In this document: positions 1-8,259 of the stretch, in pieces | Layout: each line of letters opens with the position of its first letter | Numbering within the stretch: position 1 is the first letter of the stretch | NCBI GenBank assembly: GCA_964653795.1 | Contig: CAZZHO010000063.1 | Location: forward strand, 1 to 24,406 | Length of the DNA stretch: 24,406 bases | DNA from: JAWPMT01 sp964653795 | GTDB lineage: Bacteria > Bacteroidota > Bacteroidia > Cytophagales > Cyclobacteriaceae | Direction of reading: 5' to 3' | Translations under genes and position numbers: made by a program | The notes under the pieces: generated by a model | Databases searched by the model: none | What the model was told of the DNA's origin: nothing | Seen by the model: the letters and a program-made list of their open reading frames with translations, nothing else

Positions 1-108
1 TTTACAGAGCCTTTGAAGAAGGGTACTATCGATAGTAGGTTAGAAAGATTGATGCATGATAGCCAAGGAAACTTTGGAATGCCTGAAGGACAAGGACAGC
101 TATTCTAG
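1..108 (+). CDS. C-terminal 35 codons of an unidentified protein (5'-truncated by window edge)
   Basis: An open frame runs from base 1 to a TAG at 106-108, giving 35 residues that end in EGQGQLF. The sequence is hydrophilic and contains no motif I can assign to a family. The frame ends 10 nt before the stop codon of the convergent beta-galactosidase gene, which is the tight tail-to-tail packing seen elsewhere in this window and supports it being a real gene end. It could belong to a polysaccharide-utilisation gene given its neighbours, but that is only context. A chance open frame of this length cannot be excluded. Confidence 0.4.
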   Translation, partial: FTEPLKKGTIDSRLERLMHDSQGNFGMPEGQGQLF

Positions 109-118
109 TTTCAACTTA

Positions 119-3100
119 TCACTCATCAAGCAAGAACCTGAATCCAAACCTATAGTCAGCAGCTGGGATAGTATATTCCTCATGAACCATCGCCCCCCAG
201 GAGTCGTCACCCCCCACTCCCATGTGTAGGTGATCAATGCATATAGTGTTATAGTTTCTTGTCTTCAGGTCAGCCGTTCTTTTAGTGCCAGGTTGCTCTT
301 GAGTCAGAGCTTCTATGCTATAAGGCAAAGCCGAAAATTGAAAATCCTGGCTTCCAACTATCTTGATCCCCGGACTCCTCCCATCAGTTAGCGACACCCA
401 TTTTACGTCAGTTTTTAAACCATTTTCCTGGGGACTGATGTAAGCAACATACTGCTCTTCGACCGTGCTTTGGTACTTTCCGACAAAAGCACTTGTCTTC
501 CGATCCCAGTAATTTTCATGGGGCCCTCTACCAAACCATTCTAACTGTTCTAATTCTTTCAAAAACCCGAGCGAAATTCCAATACGGGGCATTTTTGGGA
601 AAATTTCACCATTCAGTTTCAAAGCACATTCAAGCTTTAGTTCGTCATTTCCAGAGACCGTGAAGTTCATGTCAAATTGAACTTTTTCACCAGGAACGCC
701 AAATTTGGTAGTTACGGAAACCAAGGTTTTAGATACTTGTTCATGACCATGATCCAGCACTATACACTTCTCGGTAAAGTCCTTCCAAAAAGAGAGTCTA
801 CGCGGCATATCGTTCCCAAAATCGTTATCAGTCGGTGCCCTCCAAAAGTTAGGTTTTAATGGAACTGCTAAGAGCTCTACGCCATCTCTTTTTATTGAAT
901 TGAGGATACCATTCTCAAACGCGAAAGTCAGAGACCCTGAAGAAACTGTGAGGCTCCCTGCTTCCTCATGAACAGTCACTTCAGATTTAACAACATCCAT
1001 ATAATCAGGGGCTTGCTTCCATGAAACCAATTCAAACTGGTCCCGAGCCACTTGATGGCCTGACGGAAGCATTCCAAGTTCCTGGTTTAGCGATACTGAT
1101 ACATTCAAAAAGTATGAGGCCCCTCCTTTCAATTCAGTATTGTCAATATATAATTGTGATCTGAACGATCGCTTGGGAGTCAGCGAAGGAAGCACGAAAA
1201 TTCCTTCATGTATAGTTTCCCCGTCTTCCTGTACTTCCCAAGACACATTGAAACGCTCAAGATCTAAAAAATCATACTCGTTGGTAATTTCTACTTCCGG
1301 GATATCCTCATTCACAAGATCGATTTTCACACTTTGATAAACCTTCTTGACCTCCCAAAGTGCAGGATGAGGTGTGCGGTCGGGAAAGACGATACCATTG
1401 ATACAGAAGTTTCGATCGTTTGCTACACCTTGCGGCTCAAAATCTCCTCCGTACCCCCAATAGCTTTTATCACTTTTATTAGTCAAGAGCCCCTGATCTA
1501 CCCAATCCCAGATAAATCCACCCTGCAGCTTATCATGATCATTTATCACATCCCAATAGTCCTGCAGATTACCTACGCTATTGCCCATAGCATGTGCATA
1601 CTCGCACATTATCAATGGTCTGGTGTCTGGCCTTAAAGCAAAATCTTCTATTTCCTTTATAGTTGGATACATAGGCGCGACGATATCGGTATTAGCGTCC
1701 TCACCAGCCTGCTCGTATTGGACCGGCCTTGAAGGATCTCTCTGTTTTACCCAATCATACCCTTTATAAAAAGTCTTTCCATTTCCAGCTTCGTTCCCCA
1801 AGGACCAAGAAATGATACAAGCATGATTCTTATCCCTTTCTACCATTTTGATGATCCTGTCCATGTAAGCTCCTTCCCATTCCGGCAGACTCGAGGGGTT
1901 TGTAGCTTCAACATATGTCAAATCATCTTGAAATCTTACACCAAAACCATGGGACTCGATATTGGCTTCATCCACTACATAAAGGCCATAGAGGTCACAT
2001 AGCTCATACCAACGTGGGTGATTTGGATAATGACTGGCTCGAACGGCATTAATATTAAAAAGCTTCATCGCCCTTATGTCCTTGAGCATCAACTCCTCAT
2101 CTATTACATGACCCCTGACTTCATCATGTTCATGTCTATTTACACCTTTGATTTGAATGGGTGCACCATTTAATTGAAGTAAACCATCTTTGATCTCAAT
2201 TGATCTAAATCCAACCTTACATCCTACCACCTCTAAGACCTTGTCTACTTTCTTAAGGGAAATAGTTAATTTATATAAGTATGGGGTTTCAGCTGTCCAT
2301 TTCTGAGGTTTCTCAACTTTGCTTGCAAGAAACGCTTGACCATGTTGCGTCCCAGCCTTTTCATTGAGAACAATATTTCCCTCCTCATCAACCAATTGAA
2401 CGTCGATCTCTTCGTGATTGCTATTCTCAATATCAACCTCTAAACGCAAGCATCCATCTAGATAATCACTGGTAAGATCACCGCGTACAAAGAAATCCCG
2501 GATATAGGTCCTGGGCCGAGCAATCAGCTGCACATCCCGCTCAATCCCACTTAGTCTCCAAAAATCCTGTCCTTCCAGATAAGACCCATCACACCAGCGA
2601 TAAACTTCCACTGCCAGGGTATTTGTACCATCGATTAAGAATGAGGATATATTGAACTCTACCGGCGTTTTCGAGTCCTGACTGTACCCAAGCTGTTTGC
2701 CGTTGATCCAGTAGTAAGCAGCTGATGCAACTGCCCCAAAGTGTAAGAAGACTTCCTTTCCTTTCCACGAGTGAGGAATAATAAATTCTTTCTTGTAGGA
2801 TCCAACAGGGTTATTCTCATGCGGAATATGAGGAGGTTTTTTCGGAAACGGATACTGTTTATTGACATAAATAGGATATCCATATCCTTCCATCTCCATG
2901 TTCGACGGAACTGAGATATCATCCCAAGCAGAGCAATCAAAATCTTCCTTGTAGAAATATTCCGGACGGTCAGATGGCTTAGCAGCCCAGTGAAATTTCC
3001 ACTCACCGTTCAGCGTTTTGACTAAAGTCGATTCTACAAGATGTCGACTCTTAAATTGTTCAATGGATTCGTAAGGCAGAAATGACGCTCGGGGCTTTTC

Positions 3101-3181
3101 CTGATTGATATTGAACACTTGCGGATTCTCCCAATCCCTGATGTCTCCGGTAGCACCTTTACGCTGTTGTAGATTACCCAA
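119..3181 (-). CDS. lacZ: Beta-galactosidase, glycoside hydrolase family 2 (LacZ type), cytoplasmic
   Basis: This 1020-residue protein has the length and domain order of LacZ. A jelly-roll sugar-binding domain comes first (about 45-220), then an immunoglobulin-like domain, then a TIM barrel (about 335-630) and the C-terminal Bgal_small_N domain, with the family block NFWRAPTDND at 778-787. In the barrel, NRHEHDE (348-354) marks the family-2 start. The acid/base is Glu464 in SLGNEAGNG, and the nucleophile is Glu527 in MCEYAHAMGN. The protein hydrolyses terminal beta-D-galactosides. No signal peptide is visible, so it should work in the cytoplasm on an imported disaccharide or oligosaccharide. 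The gene starts 6 nt after the stop of a sodium/solute symporter, so the two form a transport-and-cleavage operon. Natural substrates could be lactose-like or galactan-derived sugars; the sequence does not decide. The product call is secure. Confidence 0.95.
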   Translation of the reverse strand: MGNLQQRKGATGDIRDWENPQVFNINQEKPRASFLPYESIEQFKSRHLVESTLVKTLNGEWKFHWAAKPSDRPEYFYKEDFDCSAWDDISVPSNMEMEGYGYPIYVNKQYPFPKKPPHIPHENNPVGSYKKEFIIPHSWKGKEVFLHFGAVASAAYYWINGKQLGYSQDSKTPVEFNISSFLIDGTNTLAVEVYRWCDGSYLEGQDFWRLSGIERDVQLIARPRTYIRDFFVRGDLTSDYLDGCLRLEVDIENSNHEEIDVQLVDEEGNIVLNEKAGTQHGQAFLASKVEKPQKWTAETPYLYKLTISLKKVDKVLEVVGCKVGFRSIEIKDGLLQLNGAPIQIKGVNRHEHDEVRGHVIDEELMLKDIRAMKLFNINAVRASHYPNHPRWYELCDLYGLYVVDEANIESHGFGVRFQDDLTYVEATNPSSLPEWEGAYMDRIIKMVERDKNHACIISWSLGNEAGNGKTFYKGYDWVKQRDPSRPVQYEQAGEDANTDIVAPMYPTIKEIEDFALRPDTRPLIMCEYAHAMGNSVGNLQDYWDVINDHDKLQGGFIWDWVDQGLLTNKSDKSYWGYGGDFEPQGVANDRNFCINGIVFPDRTPHPALWEVKKVYQSVKIDLVNEDIPEVEITNEYDFLDLERFNVSWEVQEDGETIHEGIFVLPSLTPKRSFRSQLYIDNTELKGGASYFLNVSVSLNQELGMLPSGHQVARDQFELVSWKQAPDYMDVVKSEVTVHEEAGSLTVSSGSLTFAFENGILNSIKRDGVELLAVPLKPNFWRAPTDNDFGNDMPRRLSFWKDFTEKCIVLDHGHEQVSKTLVSVTTKFGVPGEKVQFDMNFTVSGNDELKLECALKLNGEIFPKMPRIGISLGFLKELEQLEWFGRGPHENYWDRKTSAFVGKYQSTVEEQYVAYISPQENGLKTDVKWVSLTDGRSPGIKIVGSQDFQFSALPYSIEALTQEQPGTKRTADLKTRNYNTICIDHLHMGVGGDDSWGAMVHEEYTIPAADYRFGFRFLLDE

Positions 3182-3187
3182 TTAAGA

Positions 3188-4762
3188 TCAATTGAAGACC
3201 AGAAATACCATGATGACCATCAAGATGAGAATAGCTCCCTGAAACCGATAATCGAGCAAAATTGGTTTTCCTTCCATCCCATCAGCCATTAATTCCTTCT
3301 TGAAGGTGAACCGATCTAATACCTCTTTTGATGGAGGTGTACCCATTCGACCTATGACGAGAAATAGAATCGTACTTAACCCGAATATGATGCCAACATT
3401 GTAAGTATAGTGAAGGTCCCAATATCCCAATTTCTCCAAAATGAAGAGTAGAACCCCTATCAATGTACCCAGCACCAATGTCCAGATAGCGGCATTGCCG
3501 TTCGCTTTCTTATCAAAAACACCGATTAGAAAGATCACCGCAATTGGAGGTACCACTATGGAGAACATCTGTTGAAGGTAACCCCAAAGGCCACTAAAAT
3601 TTGAAATTAATGGAGCCCAAACAGCGGCTACTACCATCAAAACCAAAGTTGTAATTCGCCCATAAAGCACGGTCTTCTTCTCTGATAAGTCTGGATTTCT
3701 TGGTCTTATAAAATCAATGACTAATAGTGTGGAGGCGGAGTTTAAGGTGGAGTCTACACTAGACATGATAGCAGATACCAATCCCGCTAAAACCAAACCA
3801 AATAAGCCCACTGGCAGCACTTCTTTCATGATGGTTGGGAAGACCATATCAGCATTATCCAAACCCGGAAATAAGCTAATCGCCATAGCGCCAGGTATGA
3901 CCATGATAAAGAGCGGAACAAACTTCAGTAAACCAGCCAGCATTATGCCCCATCGCGCGTGGCTCACATCCTTGCTACCCAAGACTCTTTGTACTATAAA
4001 TTGATTGGTTGTGAAATACCAAAACCCTAATAATGGAGCGCCAACCAACATACCCAACCAAGGCAGGGTTTCATCATCAATTGGCCTGATCATGGAAAAA
4101 TGACCTTCTGGCACAGCAGCCACTACATTTTGCCACGAATAACCTAGTCTACCGAAAAGAATATATGTTAAGACCCCACAACCAATAATCAGGATCACAG
4201 CCTGAATGGCGTCGGTATAAACAACAGCCTTAAGCCCGCCAAAGGCAGTGTACAAACCTGCCGCGAATGCGATCAAAAGACATGTTTGCCAGAGGATCAA
4301 ATGAGGAAAAAAGAACTGCAACACTAGTGCCCCCGCATATAAACCACCAGACATCTCCACTACTACACTGGTGAAGATGGTGATTGCTGAGAAAAAATTC
4401 CGAGACCGAGCATCATACCGGAGTTCTAAAAACTCAGGAATTGTCGTAATCCGCGCACGCAAATAAAGAGGGATAAAAATGACTGCAGCAACCATCAATG
4501 GTATTGCGGAACCCCACTCATAATAAGAATTGACCACCCCACTACTGTAGGCGGCACCCGACAGACCAATAATAGTGGAGCTTGAAATGTTGGAAGCGAA
4601 TAGAGACAACCCCACAAAACCCCAGGTAAACGTTCGACCACCCAGGAAAAGATCGTCTCCTGTCTTGGTCTTCCTTCCAATCAAAAAACCTATAACGGCA
4701 ACCAGGAGAAAATAGAGGCCTATGATCAATAGGTCTAAGTTGTTGATTTCATAATCCTGCAT
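3188..4762 (-). CDS. Sodium/solute symporter (SSS family, SGLT-like), probable sugar importer
   Basis: This is a 524-residue, very hydrophobic protein with about 13-14 membrane segments, the usual size for the SSS (SLC5) family. The family signature is seen at 175-187 (GGLKAVVYTDAIQ). A second conserved stretch, SAIMSSVDSTLNSAS at 330-344, corresponds to the helix that helps form the sodium site in LeuT-fold symporters. The N-terminus has the common TM1-to-loop pattern ending in GDDLFLGGR. It should import a solute with sodium across the inner membrane. The 6-nt gap to the downstream beta-galactosidase suggests that the solute is a galactoside or another sugar. The ATG at 4760-4762 is the natural start because a membrane segment begins about ten residues later. 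The 159-nt gap upstream is the likely promoter region, but I found no convincing TTG/TAnnTTTG pair in it. Confidence 0.9.
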   Translation of the reverse strand: MQDYEINNLDLLIIGLYFLLVAVIGFLIGRKTKTGDDLFLGGRTFTWGFVGLSLFASNISSSTIIGLSGAAYSSGVVNSYYEWGSAIPLMVAAVIFIPLYLRARITTIPEFLELRYDARSRNFFSAITIFTSVVVEMSGGLYAGALVLQFFFPHLILWQTCLLIAFAAGLYTAFGGLKAVVYTDAIQAVILIIGCGVLTYILFGRLGYSWQNVVAAVPEGHFSMIRPIDDETLPWLGMLVGAPLLGFWYFTTNQFIVQRVLGSKDVSHARWGIMLAGLLKFVPLFIMVIPGAMAISLFPGLDNADMVFPTIMKEVLPVGLFGLVLAGLVSAIMSSVDSTLNSASTLLVIDFIRPRNPDLSEKKTVLYGRITTLVLMVVAAVWAPLISNFSGLWGYLQQMFSIVVPPIAVIFLIGVFDKKANGNAAIWTLVLGTLIGVLLFILEKLGYWDLHYTYNVGIIFGLSTILFLVIGRMGTPPSKEVLDRFTFKKELMADGMEGKPILLDYRFQGAILILMVIMVFLVFN

Positions 4763-4867
4763 TAGTCGGCATTTTGAGGTTAGGGACTTCTTACGCTGGA
4801 AATTAATCAGATAATAGCAGCTTCAAAAAGAGAGCCATAATAAAGACAGGTCAGGAAGACCAGGTAT

Positions 4868-4900
4868 AAGGTGATCAGCCATTCCAAAACCAATCACCTT
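4868..4900. repeat. 8-bp perfect inverted repeat between Nudix-like gene and symporter
   Basis: The arms AAGGTGAT (4868-4875) and ATCACCTT (4893-4900) are exact reverse complements separated by 17 nt. The repeat lies just after the end of the Nudix-like gene and about 105 nt upstream of the symporter start. No T-run follows either arm, so it is not a typical intrinsic terminator. It may be an operator for the symporter/beta-galactosidase operon or a weak processing hairpin. The rest of 4763-4921 shows no other structure I can name. Confidence 0.35.
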
Positions 4901-4921
4901 GACCAAGCCGAGCTTTTCAAC

Positions 4922-5482
4922 TCACTTTTTCCTTCTAAAAAGCGGATAGAAATCTTCTACCATTTTTGTGGGGTGATCATCTCCCACATGGCTTACCATA
5001 AAAGAGCCACCCCAAACTATGTTCGGGTTACCCATGATCTGTTGACAAATAAGCTTTATGGAGCTGACCGTGTTGATGTCAATGGCCTCGTCAACTTTTA
5101 GCCATTTGACCTCATCCATACCTGAAGGAGTCTCGACCTCCCCTTTTACCAATCTTGCAACATAAAAATTTCGAAGCGTCGCCTGCGGGTGGTAATCGTA
5201 TTTATAACTGAACTGTCCCCTCAGTTCTATATCCTTGATTTGCAATCCGAAAGCCATTGCCAGGCTATCCAGACTTTCCCGAACATACTGACGGTCTTCA
5301 AATACAAATGAAAGCGGAACCCAAACATGCTTCTCCCTGCACATCAACATCTCGCCTTCGTTATTCAGAATTAAGAGTCGCTGAACCGTGAAATTATGAG
5401 TAGGGTCCTGATGGACGCTTTGGCTAAATACCTGAAAATGAATGGATAGAATCACCGAGAAGAGGAAAATAGTCTTTTTCAT
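4922..5482 (-). CDS. Secreted Nudix-fold-like protein with a degenerate Nudix box
   Basis: This 186-residue protein has a clear Sec signal peptide (KK at 2-3, hydrophobic core 5-18, likely cleavage near VFSQ|S). The strand pattern afterwards follows Nudix domains: VQRLLILNNEGEMLMC at 33-48, then a loop and helix at 58-80, then FYVARLVKGE and DEVKWLKVDEAI, which fit the late strands and helix of the fold. Where the catalytic box GX5EX7REUXEEXGU should sit (58-80), only the GL at 79-80 is kept. The box Glu, Arg and Glu positions are Arg64, Asp72, Ser73, Met76 and Ala77. It is therefore unlikely to hydrolyse nucleoside diphosphates, and it is outside the cytoplasm. The gene lies 77 nt downstream of the membrane AraC regulator, on the same strand. 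The fold call is an inference from pattern; the signal peptide is seen directly. Confidence 0.6.
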   Translation of the reverse strand: MKKTIFLFSVILSIHFQVFSQSVHQDPTHNFTVQRLLILNNEGEMLMCREKHVWVPLSFVFEDRQYVRESLDSLAMAFGLQIKDIELRGQFSYKYDYHPQATLRNFYVARLVKGEVETPSGMDEVKWLKVDEAIDINTVSSIKLICQQIMGNPNIVWGGSFMVSHVGDDHPTKMVEDFYPLFRRKK

Positions 5483-5559
5483 ATTTTTTGATTTGTTTCC
5501 CTCAAATGTGTCTTGAATGGTCCTCTTAAACTACCGAAATCATGATCCTGGCATACAAC

Positions 5560-6600
5560 TTACCTCTCAAGAGAGGACCGATACGCCGCAGCTGTGGTCC
5601 CTGTATGTTTTTTAAAAGCAGCATTAAAGCTGGAAATGCTGTTGAAACCACATTGATAAGCAATTGCAGCTATCTTGAAATTGGCGTGATTCCCCTCACG
5701 CAGTATTCTTTGTACCTCAATCACCCTGTGTTTAGCAATGAACTGTGAATAATTCAAAGATTCTAGTTGGTTGATAGCTTGGGATAGCTCTTTGGTGCTA
5801 GTGCCAACCATCTCGCTTAGTCCTTCTAAATTCAAGGAGGGATTGAGATATGGCTTCTCTTGCTCCATTACTGCCCTCAATCTATTCATGATATTTTGAC
5901 TTCCTACTTCGTCAAGCTGGGACCCACTATACCGTTCATAAGGCTTTTGAAACAAGGATAGATCACGCAAAGCCAAAAATGAGAATGAAATAATCACCGC
6001 TGTAAATAGAAGTGACATGGTCATGTAAGCAATAACTGACTCTGAAATCAAAAAATAGAATACCACGAAAACAAGGTTGATCGTCAAAAAGGAATACAGC
6101 CACCCCCTTGTATTAGATTGAATTTCAGAATCGTATTTTGAGGATTGGGCCTTCAGCCAAACAATTGACACCAACATGTAGCCAAACATATGGGCGATAA
6201 GAAAATTGTAAAAAACTGCGAATAACCAACTGGTGCCATCATTGGGGATTAACCAAGAAAGACAAATGGCAAATGTCAGGGGCAGAAAATGAAAATACTC
6301 CCCTTTATCAATACTTTCCTCAGCTTTTACCAATGACTTGACATAGAGCCATGTAGCAGGCCCAATGGCTAGCAGGGTTGCTAACAAGGTAGTTCTAATC
6401 CACTCATCGATATCAAAAAAATTATGAAATAAGGACTTGCCAATTCTCAGGCTAAATGCCAGAAGATAAATAGAAAGCAAGGCGTTGGCATGTCGGTATT
6501 CCCTACCGACTAACAACAAGAAAATAGCAAAAAACAAGCCTAGTATCACCCCTACACTCCCTAACAGAAGCTCTATATATTGAGATATTTGTAGGCTCAT
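5560..6600 (-). CDS. Membrane-anchored AraC-family transcriptional regulator (7 TM + C-terminal HTH)
   Basis: Residues 1-212 hold about seven membrane segments (near 10-31, 38-58, 68-91, 104-118, 124-149, 166-186, 188-210). A short linker leads to a cytoplasmic AraC-type double helix-turn-helix at about 253-345. The second HTH has the family pattern IAAIAYQCGFNSISSFNAAF followed by KKHTG. This layout, a seven-helix sensor fused to an AraC DNA-binding domain, is common in Bacteroidota and lets a membrane signal act directly on transcription; the ligand is unknown. The gene starts 26 nt after the stop of the ECF42-type sigma factor, so the two are probably co-transcribed. Its target could be its own operon or the Nudix-like gene 77 nt downstream. 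The family call is firm; the target is a guess. Confidence 0.85.
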   Translation of the reverse strand: MSLQISQYIELLLGSVGVILGLFFAIFLLLVGREYRHANALLSIYLLAFSLRIGKSLFHNFFDIDEWIRTTLLATLLAIGPATWLYVKSLVKAEESIDKGEYFHFLPLTFAICLSWLIPNDGTSWLFAVFYNFLIAHMFGYMLVSIVWLKAQSSKYDSEIQSNTRGWLYSFLTINLVFVVFYFLISESVIAYMTMSLLFTAVIISFSFLALRDLSLFQKPYERYSGSQLDEVGSQNIMNRLRAVMEQEKPYLNPSLNLEGLSEMVGTSTKELSQAINQLESLNYSQFIAKHRVIEVQRILREGNHANFKIAAIAYQCGFNSISSFNAAFKKHTGTTAAAYRSSLER

Positions 6601-6626
6601 TTATTATTCTTTACCACGAGGATTCA

Positions 6627-7709
6627 TCAATCATTTAATTTCTTCATCAAAAAATCTCTCCTCAATTCATGATCAAGATCATTGACCTTACTCCGAATAA
6701 TCTTCTCATAGTCAGCTGGACTATTTTCTTTTAACATTTCAGCTTTGACCATATCTAAATAAAAGTGGTTTTCTGGTAAAGCCTCCTCCAAAGCCGTCAG
6801 TAGCTCTTGCGATTCCGTTAATTCACCGGCAAGAAACAGGCTATAGGCCATATTCAACTTGATTAAAGGAGAATCCGAGATCAGTGACCAAAGCTTATAG
6901 AGTTTTACTATTTCCTTCCAGTGATTGGTGGTAAAATCAACTGTAGACATGTGTCGACTCGTTATCAAGGCCTCCAGNNNNNNNNNNNNNNNNNNNNNNN
7001 NNNNNNNNNNNNNNNNNNNNNNNNNNNNNNNNNNNNNNNNNNNNNNNNNNNNNNNNNNNNNNNNNNNNNNNNNNNNNAGGCACAAGTCATCATTTACAAT
7101 TTTATTCGCTTTGGTATCAAAGGAGTCAAATCCGATGGCGAAAACAGCATACAGAATGTCCACCACTACCCTTACTTTCTCTTCCGAAACCTCTTGGTCC
7201 AATTCAAATGAATCCCGGTCAATACCCTGTAATTTCTTATTTGTTCTGTTTACCAGTTTATGGATGGCCTCCTCAGATATTAGCGTGGTATTGCAAATTT
7301 CCTTTACGTGTAAGCCAAAGACATTTTTAAGAATCAGTATCGTCTTCGCTTTGATTGAAAGTTCCTCTTGATCGCTTATGAAAAGGATCGTTTCCAACCG
7401 CAGGTCTCGGAGGGTACTTTCAGCTTCCTCCAATTGGTCACTTTCGAGTGCAGCATTCCGCTTACTCTCTAATGATTTGATGTAATTGATCATTTCATTC
7501 TTAGCTACAATGAAGAGCCAGCTTTCTTTTTTCTCAGGAATTTTTCCGGGTTTCCAGGTTTTCAAGGCCTTCAGGAAAGTGTTTTGAATGACATCTTCGA
7601 TATCATCTATATACTTCACTCCAAACTGACTTAACAATGCGGAATAGAGCCTTCCATGGAGCACCCTGAAATTGGAAGAAAGTTCAGCCCCTACTTGATC
7701 ATTAATCAT
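6627..7709 (-). CDS. ECF42-type RNA polymerase sigma factor with C-terminal TPR-like extension (interrupted by assembly gap)
   Basis: The N-terminal part fits sigma-70 region 2 (about 15-80: DDIEDVIQNTFLKALKTW, then ESWLFIVAKNEMINYI) and region 4 (about 120-160: ILILKNVFGLHVKEIC and the HTH after it). The long helical C-terminal extension is typical of ECF42 (DUF6596/TPR) sigma factors, which lack a classical anti-sigma factor and are encoded beside a DGPF/YCII protein, as here. The start codon overlaps the end of that DGPF gene by 8 nt, so translation is coupled. The 100-N run at 6978-7077 interrupts the gene after the DLC motif, so 34 residues in the middle are unknown and the frame across the gap cannot be verified. 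Both ends match the same family in the same orientation, so it is one gene and not a pseudogene. Confidence 0.85.
   Translation of the reverse strand: MINDQVGAELSSNFRVLHGRLYSALLSQFGVKYIDDIEDVIQNTFLKALKTWKPGKIPEKKESWLFIVAKNEMINYIKSLESKRNAALESDQLEEAESTLRDLRLETILFISDQEELSIKAKTILILKNVFGLHVKEICNTTLISEEAIHKLVNRTNKKLQGIDRDSFELDQEVSEEKVRVVVDILYAVFAIGFDSFDTKANKIVNDDLCXXXXXXXXXXXXXXXXXXXXXXXXXXXXXXXXXXLEALITSRHMSTVDFTTNHWKEIVKLYKLWSLISDSPLIKLNMAYSLFLAGELTESQELLTALEEALPENHFYLDMVKAEMLKENSPADYEKIIRSKVNDLDHELRRDFLMKKLND
6978..7077. other. Assembly gap of exactly 100 N
   Basis: One hundred consecutive N lie inside the sigma factor gene. A round 100 is the conventional placeholder for a gap of unknown size, so neither the true length nor the reading frame across it is known. 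Comparison with the family suggests that more than 100 nt are missing (see findings). Confidence 0.99.
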
Positions 7710-8046
7710 ACTGCATGATAGGTCTTATCTCCGTAGTGCCTCCCCAGAGATGGCAAGGGCAGTCTTTCGAGAGCTCAATAGCTTCGTCTAGATCCTTTGC
7801 TTGCAAATAGTAGAACCCGCCGATCATTTCCTTTGTCTCGATAAAGTTGCCGTCTTTGATGATGCTGTCTTTACCAGTAATTTGGATGCTCTTCTCCTCA
7901 AGGCCTTCTCCGGCAATTAGATGGCCTGATTCTCCTAATTTCTCAGCCCATGCCATATGTGCGTTGATTAGGTTTTCCATTTCCTTAGGAGAAAGCTGAC
8001 TGATCTCTTCAGTATTGTCGTGAAGTAATAACAAGAATTTTTTCAT
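7702..8046 (-). CDS. YCII-related / DGPF-domain protein, partner of ECF42-type sigma factor
   Basis: This 114-residue soluble protein has the ferredoxin-like fold pattern of the YCII/DGPF family. It opens with MKKFLLLLHDN, has a middle helix in which HMAWAEKLGESGHLIAGEGL is characteristic, and ends with the GGFYYLQAKDLDEAIELSKD block and a final strand, TEIRPIM. In ECF42 loci one or more DGPF proteins are encoded with the sigma factor and are often part of its regulon; their biochemical role is not settled. Here its TAA stop (7702-7704) lies inside the first codons of the sigma gene, giving an 8-nt overlap and coupled translation. It is probably the first gene of the operon, with its promoter somewhere in 8047-8259, although no clear -7/-33 pair was found there. 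Confidence 0.85.
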   Translation of the reverse strand: MKKFLLLLHDNTEEISQLSPKEMENLINAHMAWAEKLGESGHLIAGEGLEEKSIQITGKDSIIKDGNFIETKEMIGGFYYLQAKDLDEAIELSKDCPCHLWGGTTEIRPIMQYD

Positions 8047-8259
8047 TTCAATGATTATTTATTTCTCTGAAGACAGGTACCTCCTACTAATTTGGACATC
8101 CTTTCCCTCTTTTTTAAAAAAACTTGTCCTCTACAAATACTTTGAAATCAAAATGAACACCAAGGCCTTTAAATAGAAGCAATTTCATAGATTGGACGAT
8201 CTTTCAATATTCCGCTAACTCCTTATTTAGTATTTTCACTTTTGACAAAAATCAATACT

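Noticed and set aside
2659..3006. 115-codon open frame in another frame of the beta-galactosidase gene
   Set aside because: It lies wholly within a full-length, well-conserved GH2 gene and its translation is low-quality, Arg/Ile-rich noise.
4849..4861. Small hairpin GGTC-AGGAA-GACC before the symporter
   Set aside because: Only a 4-bp stem with no T-run; too weak to call a terminator or operator.
4871..5101. 76-codon + strand open frame overlapping the Nudix-like gene
   Set aside because: It is antisense to a gene with a clear signal peptide and fold pattern, and its translation shows no recognisable features.
6921..7371. + strand open frames that run through the N gap
   Set aside because: They are open only because N codons cannot be read as stops, and they are antisense to the sigma factor gene.
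8047..8259. Near-promoter ATACTTTG around 8136-8143
   Set aside because: It is one base short of TAnnTTTG and the only upstream TTG is at the wrong distance, so it was not called as a promoter.
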